64,000 nucleotides of DNA from Chryseobacterium sp. ERMR1:04 (lineage in GTDB: Bacteria; Bacteroidota; Bacteroidia; Flavobacteriales; Weeksellaceae). Of this stretch, positions 1 to 9,365 are shown piece after piece. Position 1 is the first letter of the stretch; every line of letters starts with the position of its first letter. The translations under genes were made by a program, and so were the position numbers. The stretch lies in the NCBI RefSeq assembly GCF_001297705.1, contig NZ_LIRF01000004.1:496001-560000 (forward strand), read 5' to 3'. Below the pieces are notes generated by a model. It ran no database searches. It was not told the origin of the DNA and worked only from the letters and a program-made list of their open reading frames with translations.

Positions 1-135
1 AGACAATTGCAAAGTCTGAAAACTAAAAATAAGGTTACCAAAATTAATACTCAGCCACTCATTCAAGGGGCTTATCTGATTACTATTAAAACGGATACGA
101 ATAAAACGGCTAACGCTAAACTCATAAAAAACTAA
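1..135 (+). CDS. C-terminal end of a T9SS type A sorting-domain protein (partial)
   Basis: The first 44 codons are open from the window edge and stop at 133-135. The encoded tail contains the pattern QGAYLITIKTDTNKTANAKL followed by IKN, the usual ending of a type A C-terminal sorting domain (a G-x-Y-x-I-x-I strand and a final lysine-rich strand). Proteins with this tail are exported by the type IX secretion system and fixed to, or released from, the cell surface. The gldKLMN core of that system lies at 51-56 kb in this window. What the mature part of the protein does cannot be seen. Confidence 0.75.
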   Translation, partial: RQLQSLKTKNKVTKINTQPLIQGAYLITIKTDTNKTANAKLIKN

Positions 136-350
136 TACATGATGAAAAAAATTTTAATAATTCTTTGATTTCCAATCAACCACACATGATGTCCCACACC
201 CATATTAATCATTTAAATGAAACACATAAATCCATCCAACTATAACAACATCAATATTCCATACACACAAAACCAATTACACCCATCAATATCATGATAT
301 ATTCATGATCATACACATATAATAAGCATACCATCCATATCATCTAATAC
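136..350 (+). other. G-poor leader region with a duplicated gene start
   Basis: No gene is seen here. Right after the upstream stop, at 139-167, is a near copy of the first codons of the next gene (ATGATGAAAAAAAT then a quick TGA). The true start follows 212 bases later at 351. The region between is almost free of G on this strand (about six in 165 bases) and rich in CAT/ATC words, as expected of an unstructured transcript leader. It may be the 5' untranslated region of the RHS genes. No TAnnTTTG promoter element was found in it. Confidence 0.4.
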
Positions 351-3188
351 ATGATGAAAAAAAAGATTTTAATACTGTCGTTATTATCGGCATCTATCAA
401 TAATTACTATTCACAACAGGGAGTAGGCGGTGGGATGGTTACCACTCCTATTGCCTCACCTTCGATGTCCTCCATGTCTACATACTCTGATATTCCGGTG
501 TCATTAGCAAGCGGACTTCCGGAGATTAATATTCCGTTGCTCAGTGTACCAATGGCAGATAAAGCCATTGGATATCCTTTAAGTATAAGCTATAATCTGA
601 ATAATCTTATCGAATCGGAAACTGCAGGTGATGTTGGTGCGGGGTGGTCATTTTTTGGAACGGGAGTTATCTACAAAAAAATTGTTGACGGGTTAGACGA
701 GTGCTACGATATGCCCTCATGGCCTACTCATTACAATAATGAATTTGATGATGTTTATTATTATAATTTTCCTGGTGCATCCGGTAAGTTCAGAATAAAA
801 AGAGATGTAACTAATAATACATTTTCACTTATCAACCTTACCCCCGATCATACGAAAATTGAATATCTAAGGGATAATACCAATACCTCCACTTTCAAGG
901 CAAACAGCTTTTCTATTACTACAGACAATGGGTATAAGTATATTTTTAATGAGTTTGATTATGGGCAGTACGGATGCTCCAATTATTATGAAGGCTCATC
1001 ATTAGGGTTTAAATCTGCTTACTTTTTAACTAAAATCATCAGCCCACTGGGGATAGAAGTCGCCAATATGGAGTATGAAAAGAAAAGTGAAATAAATAAT
1101 GGAGTAACATTTTCCCAATACTGTAAATTAAAATCTGTGACGACATCAAGTGGTACGGTTCTGTTGGATTATGTATATGAAGATGCTTTAAAAAAGACTG
1201 TCAATGATCCTTATAGTTTACAGAAAATAACGGTGAAAAATCCGGCAGGTCAGAACATCTATTCTTACGATCTTAGTTACAGTATTGCTACAAGCCCCAG
1301 TACAGTTTCTGAAAGAAAAAGAATGCTGAATTTTATCCGTAAAAACGATAAAAACGGACAGAAAACAGAACAGACTTCATTTGTATATACCTCGGAGAAA
1401 GGGATGTTAACTAAAGTTATTTCTCCTACTGGTGGGACTACAGAATATACGTATGAAAATAACGAACAGTTTTTTGATCTTAATGATCCTGCCTATCTTG
1501 ATTACATAGATCAGTATGTATATGATCCTAATTTACAGACAAGTGTATTACTTAATGAGGTTTCACTCAATTCAGATCAGAATCTTACCTATCATTTTAC
1601 TGTTCCGGGAGATATTACCAAAAATAAATATTTAAGATGTGAACTTACTATGGATGTGGAATTTCCTCCTTCTGGAGGCGGAGACACAGGTTTACCGGAG
1701 AATCCCAATTCTGTAGCTCCTTCTGCAGCACCCGTTCGTAAAGACCTTCGATTTACCCTGAAAAGAGATAATGAAAAAGTTCAAGGTCCTCTCATCATAA
1801 ATTCCTATAAAAACTACTTTAATATTTCAAAAAAGCCCGGTAACTATACCATTGAAATCACTTCTAATGGGGGAGTAAAAGGGATAGGGGATTTCAAAAT
1901 ATTTGGTGCTAATTTAAAGCCCGGCCCTTTTAGAAATGCATCAACAGCTAGTGGATACAGAATAAGAAATACAAAATTTTATAAAAATGCAGCTGATACT
2001 TCTCCTGAAAGAACAATCAATTACGAGTATGATTCATTTGATCAACCCAACAGTACCAGCGGGTATCAATTTTACAATGAAGCTGATGCTAATGAGTACA
2101 GCAGTTCTTCCTATATCATCTATAAGAATGTAAAAGTTTCGGAAACGGGAAAAGGATACATTAAGAACAGATTCAAAACAGCGAATGATTATCCTAAATA
2201 TCAAACCGGAGGGACAACACAGGAACCTATCTATTTCTGGCCTTATTACAGAGTTAGCAAACAGGGGCTTCCTTTTAAAAAGGAAATTTATGACGAGCAA
2301 AATCATTTATTAGCTTCTGAAGAAAGTGAGTTTGAACTGGATTATTATTCGACAGATGAGTATAAAATCAGCACAGCTAACGGACAGTTTTTTTCTAAAC
2401 CTGCCTATGTGAAAAAATCAGTCAATAAAAGCATCACCTACTATAATGATGGAAAAAAGCTGGAGAGCTCTTCTGAAACACAAATTGAAGGAAACAGCTT
2501 TAAACCGGTTTATACAAAATCTGTAGTAGACGGTGATGTAAGTGAAAGATTGATGACCTATCCTGTGAATCTACCGGGATATAATCAGCTTGAAACGGCG
2601 TATATGACCGGAAGTCCGGTGATTGTGGAAGAAAAGCAGAATGGCAAAACGCTTTCAAAGGCAACAACAAAATATAACGCTTCTTCTCTGCTTCCTTCTT
2701 CTATTGTATCAACCAATATCAATGACGGAAGCATCAAAGAACACATGAAAATGGATCTGTATGATGATAAAGGTAATTTACTGCAGGTTACCAATGCCGC
2801 AGATTTCCCTACGGCTTTTGTATATGGTTATAATAAAACACAGGTTATTGCAAAAGTAGAAGGAGCAATCTACGCTCAGATCTCATCATTGGTCTCTGCA
2901 ATTATCACGGCTTCAGATAATGATAATCTTAATGGAAATACCGAGCCTGCATTAATATTAGCATTGGATAATTTTAGAAAGAATCCGGCACTCGCTGATT
3001 ATTTAATTACGACATATACCTATAATCCATTAATTGGCCTTACCAGCATGACTTCACCATCAGGAATGAGAGAAATGTACGAGTATGATGATGCGGGAAG
3101 ACTAAAAATTACCAAGAGAGTGGATGAAGATAACAGTGGAACTTCAGTACCGAAAAAAGTAAAAGAATATCAGTATAACTACAAATAA
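351..3188 (+). CDS. Secreted RHS/YD-repeat partner protein (N-terminal half of RHS system)
   Basis: A 945-residue protein with an N-terminal signal peptide (about residues 1-21). Its early part, including the stretch LPEINIPLLSV and YPLSISYNLNNLIE, resembles the N-terminal region of Bacteroidota RHS-type proteins that precede a separate RHS gene. The rest is beta-rich. The C-terminus carries YD-type repeats, for example MYEYDDAGRLK near residue 910, and ends inside such a repeat. It is followed after 105 bases by the toxin-bearing RHS protein and is probably co-transcribed with it. A likely role is to form part of the secreted shell or delivery structure. Splitting the RHS chain into two separately exported proteins is inferred from the two signal peptides. 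The precise family was not recognised. Confidence 0.75.
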   Translation: MMKKKILILSLLSASINNYYSQQGVGGGMVTTPIASPSMSSMSTYSDIPVSLASGLPEINIPLLSVPMADKAIGYPLSISYNLNNLIESETAGDVGAGWSFFGTGVIYKKIVDGLDECYDMPSWPTHYNNEFDDVYYYNFPGASGKFRIKRDVTNNTFSLINLTPDHTKIEYLRDNTNTSTFKANSFSITTDNGYKYIFNEFDYGQYGCSNYYEGSSLGFKSAYFLTKIISPLGIEVANMEYEKKSEINNGVTFSQYCKLKSVTTSSGTVLLDYVYEDALKKTVNDPYSLQKITVKNPAGQNIYSYDLSYSIATSPSTVSERKRMLNFIRKNDKNGQKTEQTSFVYTSEKGMLTKVISPTGGTTEYTYENNEQFFDLNDPAYLDYIDQYVYDPNLQTSVLLNEVSLNSDQNLTYHFTVPGDITKNKYLRCELTMDVEFPPSGGGDTGLPENPNSVAPSAAPVRKDLRFTLKRDNEKVQGPLIINSYKNYFNISKKPGNYTIEITSNGGVKGIGDFKIFGANLKPGPFRNASTASGYRIRNTKFYKNAADTSPERTINYEYDSFDQPNSTSGYQFYNEADANEYSSSSYIIYKNVKVSETGKGYIKNRFKTANDYPKYQTGGTTQEPIYFWPYYRVSKQGLPFKKEIYDEQNHLLASEESEFELDYYSTDEYKISTANGQFFSKPAYVKKSVNKSITYYNDGKKLESSSETQIEGNSFKPVYTKSVVDGDVSERLMTYPVNLPGYNQLETAYMTGSPVIVEEKQNGKTLSKATTKYNASSLLPSSIVSTNINDGSIKEHMKMDLYDDKGNLLQVTNAADFPTAFVYGYNKTQVIAKVEGAIYAQISSLVSAIITASDNDNLNGNTEPALILALDNFRKNPALADYLITTYTYNPLIGLTSMTSPSGMREMYEYDDAGRLKITKRVDEDNSGTSVPKKVKEYQYNYK

Positions 3189-3293
3189 TATATAGGTGAT
3201 GAGTAATGGGGTAATGTGATCGTTGATTCAGCAATGATGATTGATTACCGCTCGTACTATTTTCTCTTCTCTACCTTTTAATTTTTAAAACAT

Positions 3294-6200
3294 ATGAAAA
3301 AAATTCTAAATATATTGGGCATATTGTTTGTGGCATTCTATTCTGCACAGACCAATCTCACCAATACCGAAAACTATATATACAGTAAAACATGTCTGAA
3401 TGACGACTGTTCAAAAAAATCTGAAAGCGTACAGTATTTTGACAGTTGGGGAAAACCCATTCAGGTAATCGATATCAAAGGAACTCCCACAGGAAAAGAT
3501 ATCGTAGGGCATATAGAATATGATGCTTTCGGAAGAAAGGTAAAGAATTATCTTCCTATTCCCCAAGCCGGAACTCAGCAAGGACAGCTTTATACCGCTC
3601 CTCTTTCTAACGCTTCTGCAATCTACGGTTCCGAGAAAATCTATTCAGAAAGTATTTTAGATAATTCCCCTTTAAGTAAGGTATTGCAACAAATACAGGT
3701 AGGAACAGATTGGGCTTCCAAACCCACCAACTTTACGTATGAAGCCAATGCCGGAGGAGAGGTCTCTCAATTTACAACTTCCACCACTTGGGAAAACGGA
3801 GCTACTAAAACTGTACTTTCCAATCCGGGAAGCTATGCAGCGGAAAAACTGACTAAAAATTCTGTTACTGATGAAGATGGCAATAAAACCGTACAATATA
3901 AAAATGGAAAAGGACAGGTAATTCTCGTAAGAAAGTTTGACGGAAGCACTTCGGTGGACACCTATTATGTGTACAATGAATACAACCAGCTTGCGTTTGT
4001 CCTACCTCCCAAAGCCGTTAACCAACCCGTTACAGATCAATTACTGAATGATCTCTGCTACCAGTACCGATATGACGGTTGGGGTAGACAGGTTGAAAAG
4101 AAAGTTCCCGGAAAAGGCTGGGAATATATGGTCTACGATAAAGCTGACCGACTGATCCTAGCTCAGGACGCCAATATGAGAAAAGCCGGAAAATGGGTGA
4201 TCACCAAATCTGATAAACTCGGAAGACCACTCTATACGGGGATTATTTTGGGCGGAACAAGAGAAAATATGCAAAGCCAGGCCGGCAGCTTAATCATCAC
4301 TGAATCTAAAGATGCAGTGGGCTTTACGCAAAATGGGATGCAGGTGTATTATACCAACGTCCATTTTCATGTGATTGAAACCTTATTATCTGTGAACTAT
4401 TACGATAGTTACCCTACAGGTTCCCCAGCCATTCCTTCGCAGATTATAGGGCAGAATGTTTTGAAACCTCTTGGCCAAAGTACAACAGCCAGAAATACGA
4501 AAAGTATGCCTGTTGCTTCTTATGTCAAAAATATAGAAGATGATAACTGGACGAAAAATTATATTTGGTATGATACCAATGGCAGAACCATTGGAAGCTA
4601 TTCTATCAATCATTTGGGAGGATATACCAAAACAGAGAGTGAACTGGATTTTGCAGGAATGCCGAAACAAACCAAGCTTTTTCACAAAAGGCTCAGTACA
4701 GATACAGAAAAAGTAATCACACAAACATTTACCTACGACAGCCAAAACAGGATATTAGTTCAGAAACATCAAATCGATAATAATCCTGAAGAAATTTTGG
4801 CACAGAACGAATACAACGAGCTGTCTCAGGTAAAAGTAAAAAAAGTTGGAGGAACCAATGTGAGCCAGCCCCTTCAAACCATGAACTATACCTATAATAT
4901 CCGTGGCTGGCTAACTAAAATTAACGATCCCGCCAATCTTAACGGTAAGTTATTCGGATATGAAATAAAATACAACAATCCTGTGTATACCAATATTGCA
5001 GGAGGGAAATACAATGGAAACATTGCTGAAGTAGACTGGAAAAATTCATCTGAAGATGTATTGAAAAGATATACCTACTCTTATGATAATCTCAACAGGC
5101 TAACAGATGCCATCTATTCAGAGCCTAATGCTACCACACCTTTTAATAATTATTTTAACGAAAGGCTGTCGTATGATCTCAACGGAAATATTGCGACTTT
5201 AAAAAGAAACGCTTCGCCCATTAGAGGAACTACTTCAACATTGGTGGATGATTTGGTGTATCAATACACAGGAAACCGTTTAGACAGAGTGATCGAGAAT
5301 GCATTAAATGACACAGGTTACGAAGGTGGAAATAATTTCATTGACTATGATCTCAATGGAAATATGACCAATATGAAAGATAAAGGGATCCAATCTATTG
5401 GTTACAACTATCTGGATGTACCGAATTCATATTCAATCACTCAGAATAATCTGTTCGGGACCCCTGTAAGCTTTGGTTTAAATTATTTGTACAGAGCTGA
5501 TGGTACCAAACTTCGTAAAACATACAGCAGTGGAGGTGGAAAAGGATCTTCTACAACAAAAATTGTAACAGATTACATAGACGGTTTTCAATACAGCTTT
5601 AATGAGACCTCAGGACCTTGTTTATGGTGCAGAACAGAGGTTGCCTATGAGCAGCAGGCTTTTAAAACGTTTGATCCGCCTGTTACTTCACAATGGACTC
5701 TTGATTTAGTCCCAACTGCAGAAGGATTTTACAGTTTTACCGAAAACCGCTATATTTACCAGTATCAAGACCACTTAGGAAATACAAGGGTAAGTTTTGC
5801 AAAAAACAGCGCAGGCGTTCTTGAGGTTACCGATACCAATAACTTTTACCCCTTTGGATTAAACCATATCGGAGCTGCTAAAAGTAATTTAGGAGGGTAT
5901 TTTAATTATAAATACAATGGTAAAGAATTACAGGAAAGTGGCATGTACGATTATGGAGCAAGGATGTATATGCCGGATCTTGGAAGATGGGGCGTAGTAG
6001 ATGCATTTTCTGAAAAGATGAGAAGGTTCTCACCTTATAATTATGCGTTTAATAATCCTGTTAGTTTTATAGATCCCGATGGAAATGCACCCTACAATCC
6101 AAGAGATATCTATGGGGAACATTCTGCTTTTAACGGAGAATATGACCCGAATGCAACTTTATCCGGCCATTCAGGAAGTGGTAGTTTCGGTAATTATTTT

Positions 6201-6929
6201 GCAAATAGTGATGGAGGCGGTGGAGATTGGAAAAATTGGGGAGATCATTCGGGCAGCAGCGGTTATTCATTTAACGGAAGTGCAGCATCCTCTATGTTTA
6301 ATTATTTTGCTGCTGGCGGAGATATGAATGGACTTTCTTTTAACAATGGATATGCAAGTTGGACTACCTTAGATAATTCAAATAATTTAATGTATCTTGA
6401 TACAGACGGTATGAGGACTGGGGATACAGGTGGAGTAACTTTACATTCAGCAAAATTAGTTGGTAATTACGAACCTAGTTTTTTTGGAGATTTTATAGAA
6501 GGTGCTAGATATGCTGATAAAAGTAATTTTACATCTACATCAGCATTTATAGGATATGGAGGGTTTAATTTAAATAAATATGAAGCTTTTCTAAAGTTTT
6601 CTTCTAAAGGAGGTTCAATTAGCACTTTAAGACAGCTGTCCAAAAACTTAAAAACAGTTGGAAAAGCAGGTCAATACCTAGGCTATTTAGGTGTTGCTGC
6701 TAGTATTGTTGAAGATTATTCAGAAAATAAGATTGGATGGGGAACTGTAGCAAAAGTAGGATTAGGTGTTGCACTTATATATGCTGGGCCAATTGGCTTG
6801 GCTTATGGAGTTACTGATTTAGCGGTTGGAATTGTTACAGGAACAACAATAACCGATCGAATTGCTTCAGGTATAGAGAATAGTCGTTTTGGTACAGACT
6901 TTAATATCTTTAATAGAATAAATGACTAA
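3294..6929 (+). CDS. RHS repeat-associated core protein with C-terminal toxin tip (expressed copy, cassette A)
   Basis: A 1211-residue protein with a signal peptide (residues 1-19). Residues about 20-130 match the pattern of DUF6443, the usual N-terminal domain of flavobacterial RHS proteins. Many YD repeats follow. The conserved RHS core spans about residues 821-930 ([53 protein letters not shown] and FIDPDGN). The tip after PDGN (about 931-1211) has a Gly/Ser linker, the block SMFNYFAAGGDMNGLSFNNG, and a hydrophobic glycine-rich C-terminus. No catalytic motif is seen, so membrane disruption is inferred. The adjacent gene encodes a multi-pass membrane protein, the natural immunity partner. 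This is the only cassette in the array with its own start, signal peptide and full repeat region, so it is probably the expressed one. Confidence 0.88.
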   Translation: MKKILNILGILFVAFYSAQTNLTNTENYIYSKTCLNDDCSKKSESVQYFDSWGKPIQVIDIKGTPTGKDIVGHIEYDAFGRKVKNYLPIPQAGTQQGQLYTAPLSNASAIYGSEKIYSESILDNSPLSKVLQQIQVGTDWASKPTNFTYEANAGGEVSQFTTSTTWENGATKTVLSNPGSYAAEKLTKNSVTDEDGNKTVQYKNGKGQVILVRKFDGSTSVDTYYVYNEYNQLAFVLPPKAVNQPVTDQLLNDLCYQYRYDGWGRQVEKKVPGKGWEYMVYDKADRLILAQDANMRKAGKWVITKSDKLGRPLYTGIILGGTRENMQSQAGSLIITESKDAVGFTQNGMQVYYTNVHFHVIETLLSVNYYDSYPTGSPAIPSQIIGQNVLKPLGQSTTARNTKSMPVASYVKNIEDDNWTKNYIWYDTNGRTIGSYSINHLGGYTKTESELDFAGMPKQTKLFHKRLSTDTEKVITQTFTYDSQNRILVQKHQIDNNPEEILAQNEYNELSQVKVKKVGGTNVSQPLQTMNYTYNIRGWLTKINDPANLNGKLFGYEIKYNNPVYTNIAGGKYNGNIAEVDWKNSSEDVLKRYTYSYDNLNRLTDAIYSEPNATTPFNNYFNERLSYDLNGNIATLKRNASPIRGTTSTLVDDLVYQYTGNRLDRVIENALNDTGYEGGNNFIDYDLNGNMTNMKDKGIQSIGYNYLDVPNSYSITQNNLFGTPVSFGLNYLYRADGTKLRKTYSSGGGKGSSTTKIVTDYIDGFQYSFNETSGPCLWCRTEVAYEQQAFKTFDPPVTSQWTLDLVPTAEGFYSFTENRYIYQYQDHLGNTRVSFAKNSAGVLEVTDTNNFYPFGLNHIGAAKSNLGGYFNYKYNGKELQESGMYDYGARMYMPDLGRWGVVDAFSEKMRRFSPYNYAFNNPVSFIDPDGNAPYNPRDIYGEHSAFNGEYDPNATLSGHSGSGSFGNYFANSDGGGGDWKNWGDHSGSSGYSFNGSAASSMFNYFAAGGDMNGLSFNNGYASWTTLDNSNNLMYLDTDGMRTGDTGGVTLHSAKLVGNYEPSFFGDFIEGARYADKSNFTSTSAFIGYGGFNLNKYEAFLKFSSKGGSISTLRQLSKNLKTVGKAGQYLGYLGVAASIVEDYSENKIGWGTVAKVGLGVALIYAGPIGLAYGVTDLAVGIVTGTTITDRIASGIENSRFGTDFNIFNRIND

Positions 6930-6938
6930 ATTATAAAT

Positions 6939-7322
6939 ATGATAAAGAATTTTTTTGATTACCATTATTACAGAATTGCAAAGTTTTATTATAAAAGGGA
7001 TGGTTCTGATGCAACAACTGCTTTAATTAGTGTTTCTTCTGTACAGGGATGGATAATTGTAAATATTTTACTTTTTATTAAAGAATTTTTTTTTGAGACC
7101 GAAAAATTCAAATATGGTTGGATTTTTTTTATACTTATAATGGTTGGAATTATTTTTTATAATAAAAATAGATATAAAGACAAATATCTACAATTTAGAG
7201 ATAAATGGATCAATGAAAAAAAAAGAGAGAAAGCAATAAATGGTATTTTGGTTATATTAACAATCATTTTTGCATGGTCTTTAATATTCATAAATATGAT
7301 TATCCTTAATAGTGTTAAATAG
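6939..7322 (+). CDS. Putative membrane immunity protein for RHS tip A
   Basis: A 127-residue protein starting 9 bases after the RHS stop codon. It has three or four hydrophobic segments (about residues 27-45, 60-76 and 100-123) and basic loops. Its first residues (MIKNFFDYHYY, then FYYKRDG) resemble those of the small gene after cassette B (MIKFIKLLFYHIY, then FYKVDDG), and the two toxin tips are also similar. An integral membrane protein paired with a hydrophobic toxin tip fits protection of the inner membrane. The function is inferred from position and topology only. Confidence 0.6.
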   Translation: MIKNFFDYHYYRIAKFYYKRDGSDATTALISVSSVQGWIIVNILLFIKEFFFETEKFKYGWIFFILIMVGIIFYNKNRYKDKYLQFRDKWINEKKREKAINGILVILTIIFAWSLIFINMIILNSVK

Positions 7323-7383
7323 GATTATAGATAGAGTTTCAATATGCTGCTACGAGCATCTCGCTCGTACGCAACAGTAAATT

Positions 7384-7429
7384 TATAACACAAAAAACCA
7401 CTGTAGCTGCAGTGGTTTTTTGTGTTATA
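7384..7429 (+). terminator. Perfect 20-bp hairpin closing cassette A
   Basis: Positions 7384-7403 and 7410-7429 are exact reverse complements around a 6-base loop, with an A run in one arm and a T run in the other, so it could act on both strands. It follows the immunity gene by about 60 bases. A smaller hairpin (TACGAG / CTCGTA) lies just before it near 7352-7370. A similar pair occurs after cassette B. Confidence 0.85.
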
Positions 7430-7527
7430 AAAGTAATAATATCTTATACAACAAAATTTTTTCATTTTTTCATTTGAAGCTTAAAATGAGGGGGATACAT
7501 TTTTTTTCAAACGAAAATCCATATTTT

Positions 7528-7620
7528 TGAAGCCGTTTAACAGGGAAGCATTCAAAAAGTAAATGTTAGCACGAGAAAAAATGAAGTAGGTAAGTTCTGA
7601 AAAGTTGAGTGATGTTGTAG
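7528..7620 (+). repeat. Inter-cassette leader repeat, copy 1
   Basis: This stretch before the cassette B core matches 9212-9310 before the cassette C core over about 90 bases. Shared words include TCAAAAAGTAA, AAAAATGAAGTAGG and CTGAAAAGTTGAG. It contains stop codons in the cassette frame, so it is not RHS coding sequence. It may be the remnant of a recombination boundary or a shared ancestral spacer. Confidence 0.6.
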
Positions 7621-7687
7621 GAATTACAAATACAACGGAAAAGAGATTCAGGAAACCGGATTTTATGACTATGGTTGGAGGCAGTAC

Positions 7688-8557
7688 ATGCCGGATCTTG
7701 GAAGATGGCACGGCATTGATCAGTTGTCTGAAAAATATCTCTCAACAAGTCCGTATGCTTATGTAGCTAATAACCCCATCTCTTTTGTAGATCCCGACGG
7801 AAGATGGATGGATGAAGCAGGTCATATTGATGTCTCCGGTAAAGGGAAAATTTACTTTGGAGGGAGGCAATTAATGACGCAATTTATGGGGCAAACAATT
7901 GATCAAGGTGCTGGTGGTTATAACTTTTCCGGAAATGGAGCAGTCTCTATGTTTAATTATTTTGCTAATGGAGGAGATATTAATGGGCTTTCTTTTAACA
8001 ATGGATATGCAATATTTTGGACAAATGGAGATATGCAAGGCTTTGGAAGAGTCACAAACGACGAGATGGAAGTGGGAGGTACAGAAGTAGTTTTGAATAG
8101 AGTAAAATTGAATGGCAATAATGTTAATTCCTTTATAGATAATTCTTTTAACTGGATCCAAAGCCATCCTAGAGAATTTACATCAATAGCGGGGGCTATT
8201 GAAGGATCTTCACAGATAGTTGCTAATGGACTAAAGAATTGGAATGCTCCATCAAGCATTACTAAAAGCCATGTTTTTGCAGAAGTAATAAGTACAAGGC
8301 TGCCTGCTTCCGCTCAAGCATTAGGGAAATTTTCTACAGTTTTGAAATGGGGTGGTAGAGCTGTCGGTGCCGTTGGCATTGCAAATAGTTTATATCAAGG
8401 GTACAACGGAAATATTTCAACGACTCGTGCAGCTGTAGACACTGTGATGGGAGTTGTAGGCTTTATTGGACCTTGGGGAGCTGCCGCATCATTGGTTTAT
8501 TTTGGTGGAATGGCAGTTTATGAACATTATTATAACGATGACAAATCAACATTTTAA
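7688..8557 (+). CDS. Orphan RHS core fragment with toxin tip (cassette B)
   Basis: The frame is open from 7613, and RHS core sequence begins at about 7622 (YKYNGKEIQETGFYDYGW). The first ATG, at 7688, lies inside the core (MPDLGRWHGIDQLSEK ... FVDPDGR), with no Shine-Dalgarno site or signal peptide. It is therefore a promoterless, headless cassette. The tip shares the block SMFNYFANGGDINGLSFNNG with the cassette A tip, and its C-terminus is again glycine-rich and hydrophobic (about residues 218-280), suggesting a membrane-active toxin. This core is clearly more diverged from the expressed gene than those of cassettes D, E and G. The frame is intact. Confidence 0.75.
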   Translation: MPDLGRWHGIDQLSEKYLSTSPYAYVANNPISFVDPDGRWMDEAGHIDVSGKGKIYFGGRQLMTQFMGQTIDQGAGGYNFSGNGAVSMFNYFANGGDINGLSFNNGYAIFWTNGDMQGFGRVTNDEMEVGGTEVVLNRVKLNGNNVNSFIDNSFNWIQSHPREFTSIAGAIEGSSQIVANGLKNWNAPSSITKSHVFAEVISTRLPASAQALGKFSTVLKWGGRAVGAVGIANSLYQGYNGNISTTRAAVDTVMGVVGFIGPWGAAASLVYFGGMAVYEHYYNDDKSTF

Positions 8558-8558
8558 A

Positions 8559-8948
8559 ATGATTAAATTTATAAAATTACTTTTTTATCATATATACTTA
8601 TATTTTTATAAGGTAGATGATGGAAATAAAGCACTTGCTAAGTTTACAACATGGTTAATTTTTACATTAATTTTTGGAATTATTGTATACTTTGGTTATA
8701 CATCTTTTCGCCTAACTTTTGATAACAGTCCAGATTACACAAAGTCCAATAAAATCTATATTACGATTTATCTAATAATAGGTTTTTATGTTGGCAAAGT
8801 TGTTTTTTTCGAAGGATTTGAGAAATTGGATACATTTAAGAATTATAATATAAAATATTATATATACTTTTTCATTTTGTGTATAATTGCTTTTGCACTA
8901 GCGTTCTACTCTATTTCTATTAATCAAAAGCGAATGTTAAATAGTTAA
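8559..8948 (+). CDS. Putative membrane immunity protein for cassette B
   Basis: A 129-residue protein. The frame is open upstream to 8466, but the ATG at 8559, one base after the toxin stop (8555-8557), gives a start (MIKFIKLLFYHIY) that aligns with the cassette A immunity protein, so it is preferred. There are three hydrophobic segments, near residues 28-47, 62-82 and 98-120. Pairing with a hydrophobic toxin tip supports an immunity role in the inner membrane. It is not a recognised named family. Confidence 0.6.
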   Translation: MIKFIKLLFYHIYLYFYKVDDGNKALAKFTTWLIFTLIFGIIVYFGYTSFRLTFDNSPDYTKSNKIYITIYLIIGFYVGKVVFFEGFEKLDTFKNYNIKYYIYFFILCIIAFALAFYSISINQKRMLNS

Positions 8949-9068
8949 AAAGTAGAAAATCATAACAAATCTGAATTTTAAAGCGGTAAGATTTATAAGA
9001 TTATTTTTTATCATACCCCCACGCTGGTGCGAGCATCTTGCTCGTATCCCACATGAAATTTATAATAG

Positions 9069-9094
9069 AAAACCACCGCTATTGCGGTGGTTTT
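9069..9094 (+). terminator. Intrinsic terminator after cassette B
   Basis: An 11-bp perfect stem (AAAACCACCGC / GCGGTGGTTTT) with a 4-base loop is followed by a T-rich run. A second small hairpin (GCGAGCATCTTGCTCGT) precedes it near 9026, as in cassette A. Confidence 0.85.
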
Positions 9095-9211
9095 TGTTTT
9101 TGTATGTAGTTTCGTTTTCAAATGGAAAACGAAACTATAGTGCTGCTACGTTTTTATTAAAGAAGTCTTTAAACTTTTCAATTGAAGTTTAAAGTAGGAA
9201 AATCCCTATTT

Positions 9212-9310
9212 TGGGAACCGTCGAACAGAGGAGCGCTCAAAAAGTAAGTGTTCGCGTGAGGAAAAATGAAGTAGGCAAATCCTGAAAAGTTGAGCGGTAT
9301 TGTATAATTA
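9212..9310 (+). repeat. Inter-cassette leader repeat, copy 2
   Basis: Diverged copy of 7528-7620, again directly upstream of an RHS core fragment. Shared words include CTCAAAAAGTAAG, GGAAAAATGAAGTAGGCAA and CTGAAAAGTTGAG. Confidence 0.6.
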
Positions 9311-9365
9311 AAAATACAACGGTAAGGAGCTTCAGGAGACAGGACAATACGACTACGGCGCAAGA

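Noticed and set aside
4386..4745. Minus-strand frame of 119 codons inside the RHS gene
   Set aside because: Shadow of the RHS coding sequence, no start signal or domain.
6079..6327. Plus-strand frame inside the RHS gene, repeated at 11097-11384 and 13886-14158
   Set aside because: It recurs only because the core DNA is duplicated. It is out of frame with the RHS protein and has no start signal.
8466..8558. Longer start for the cassette B immunity protein
   Set aside because: It lies inside the toxin gene. The ATG at 8559 follows the toxin stop and aligns with the cassette A immunity protein.
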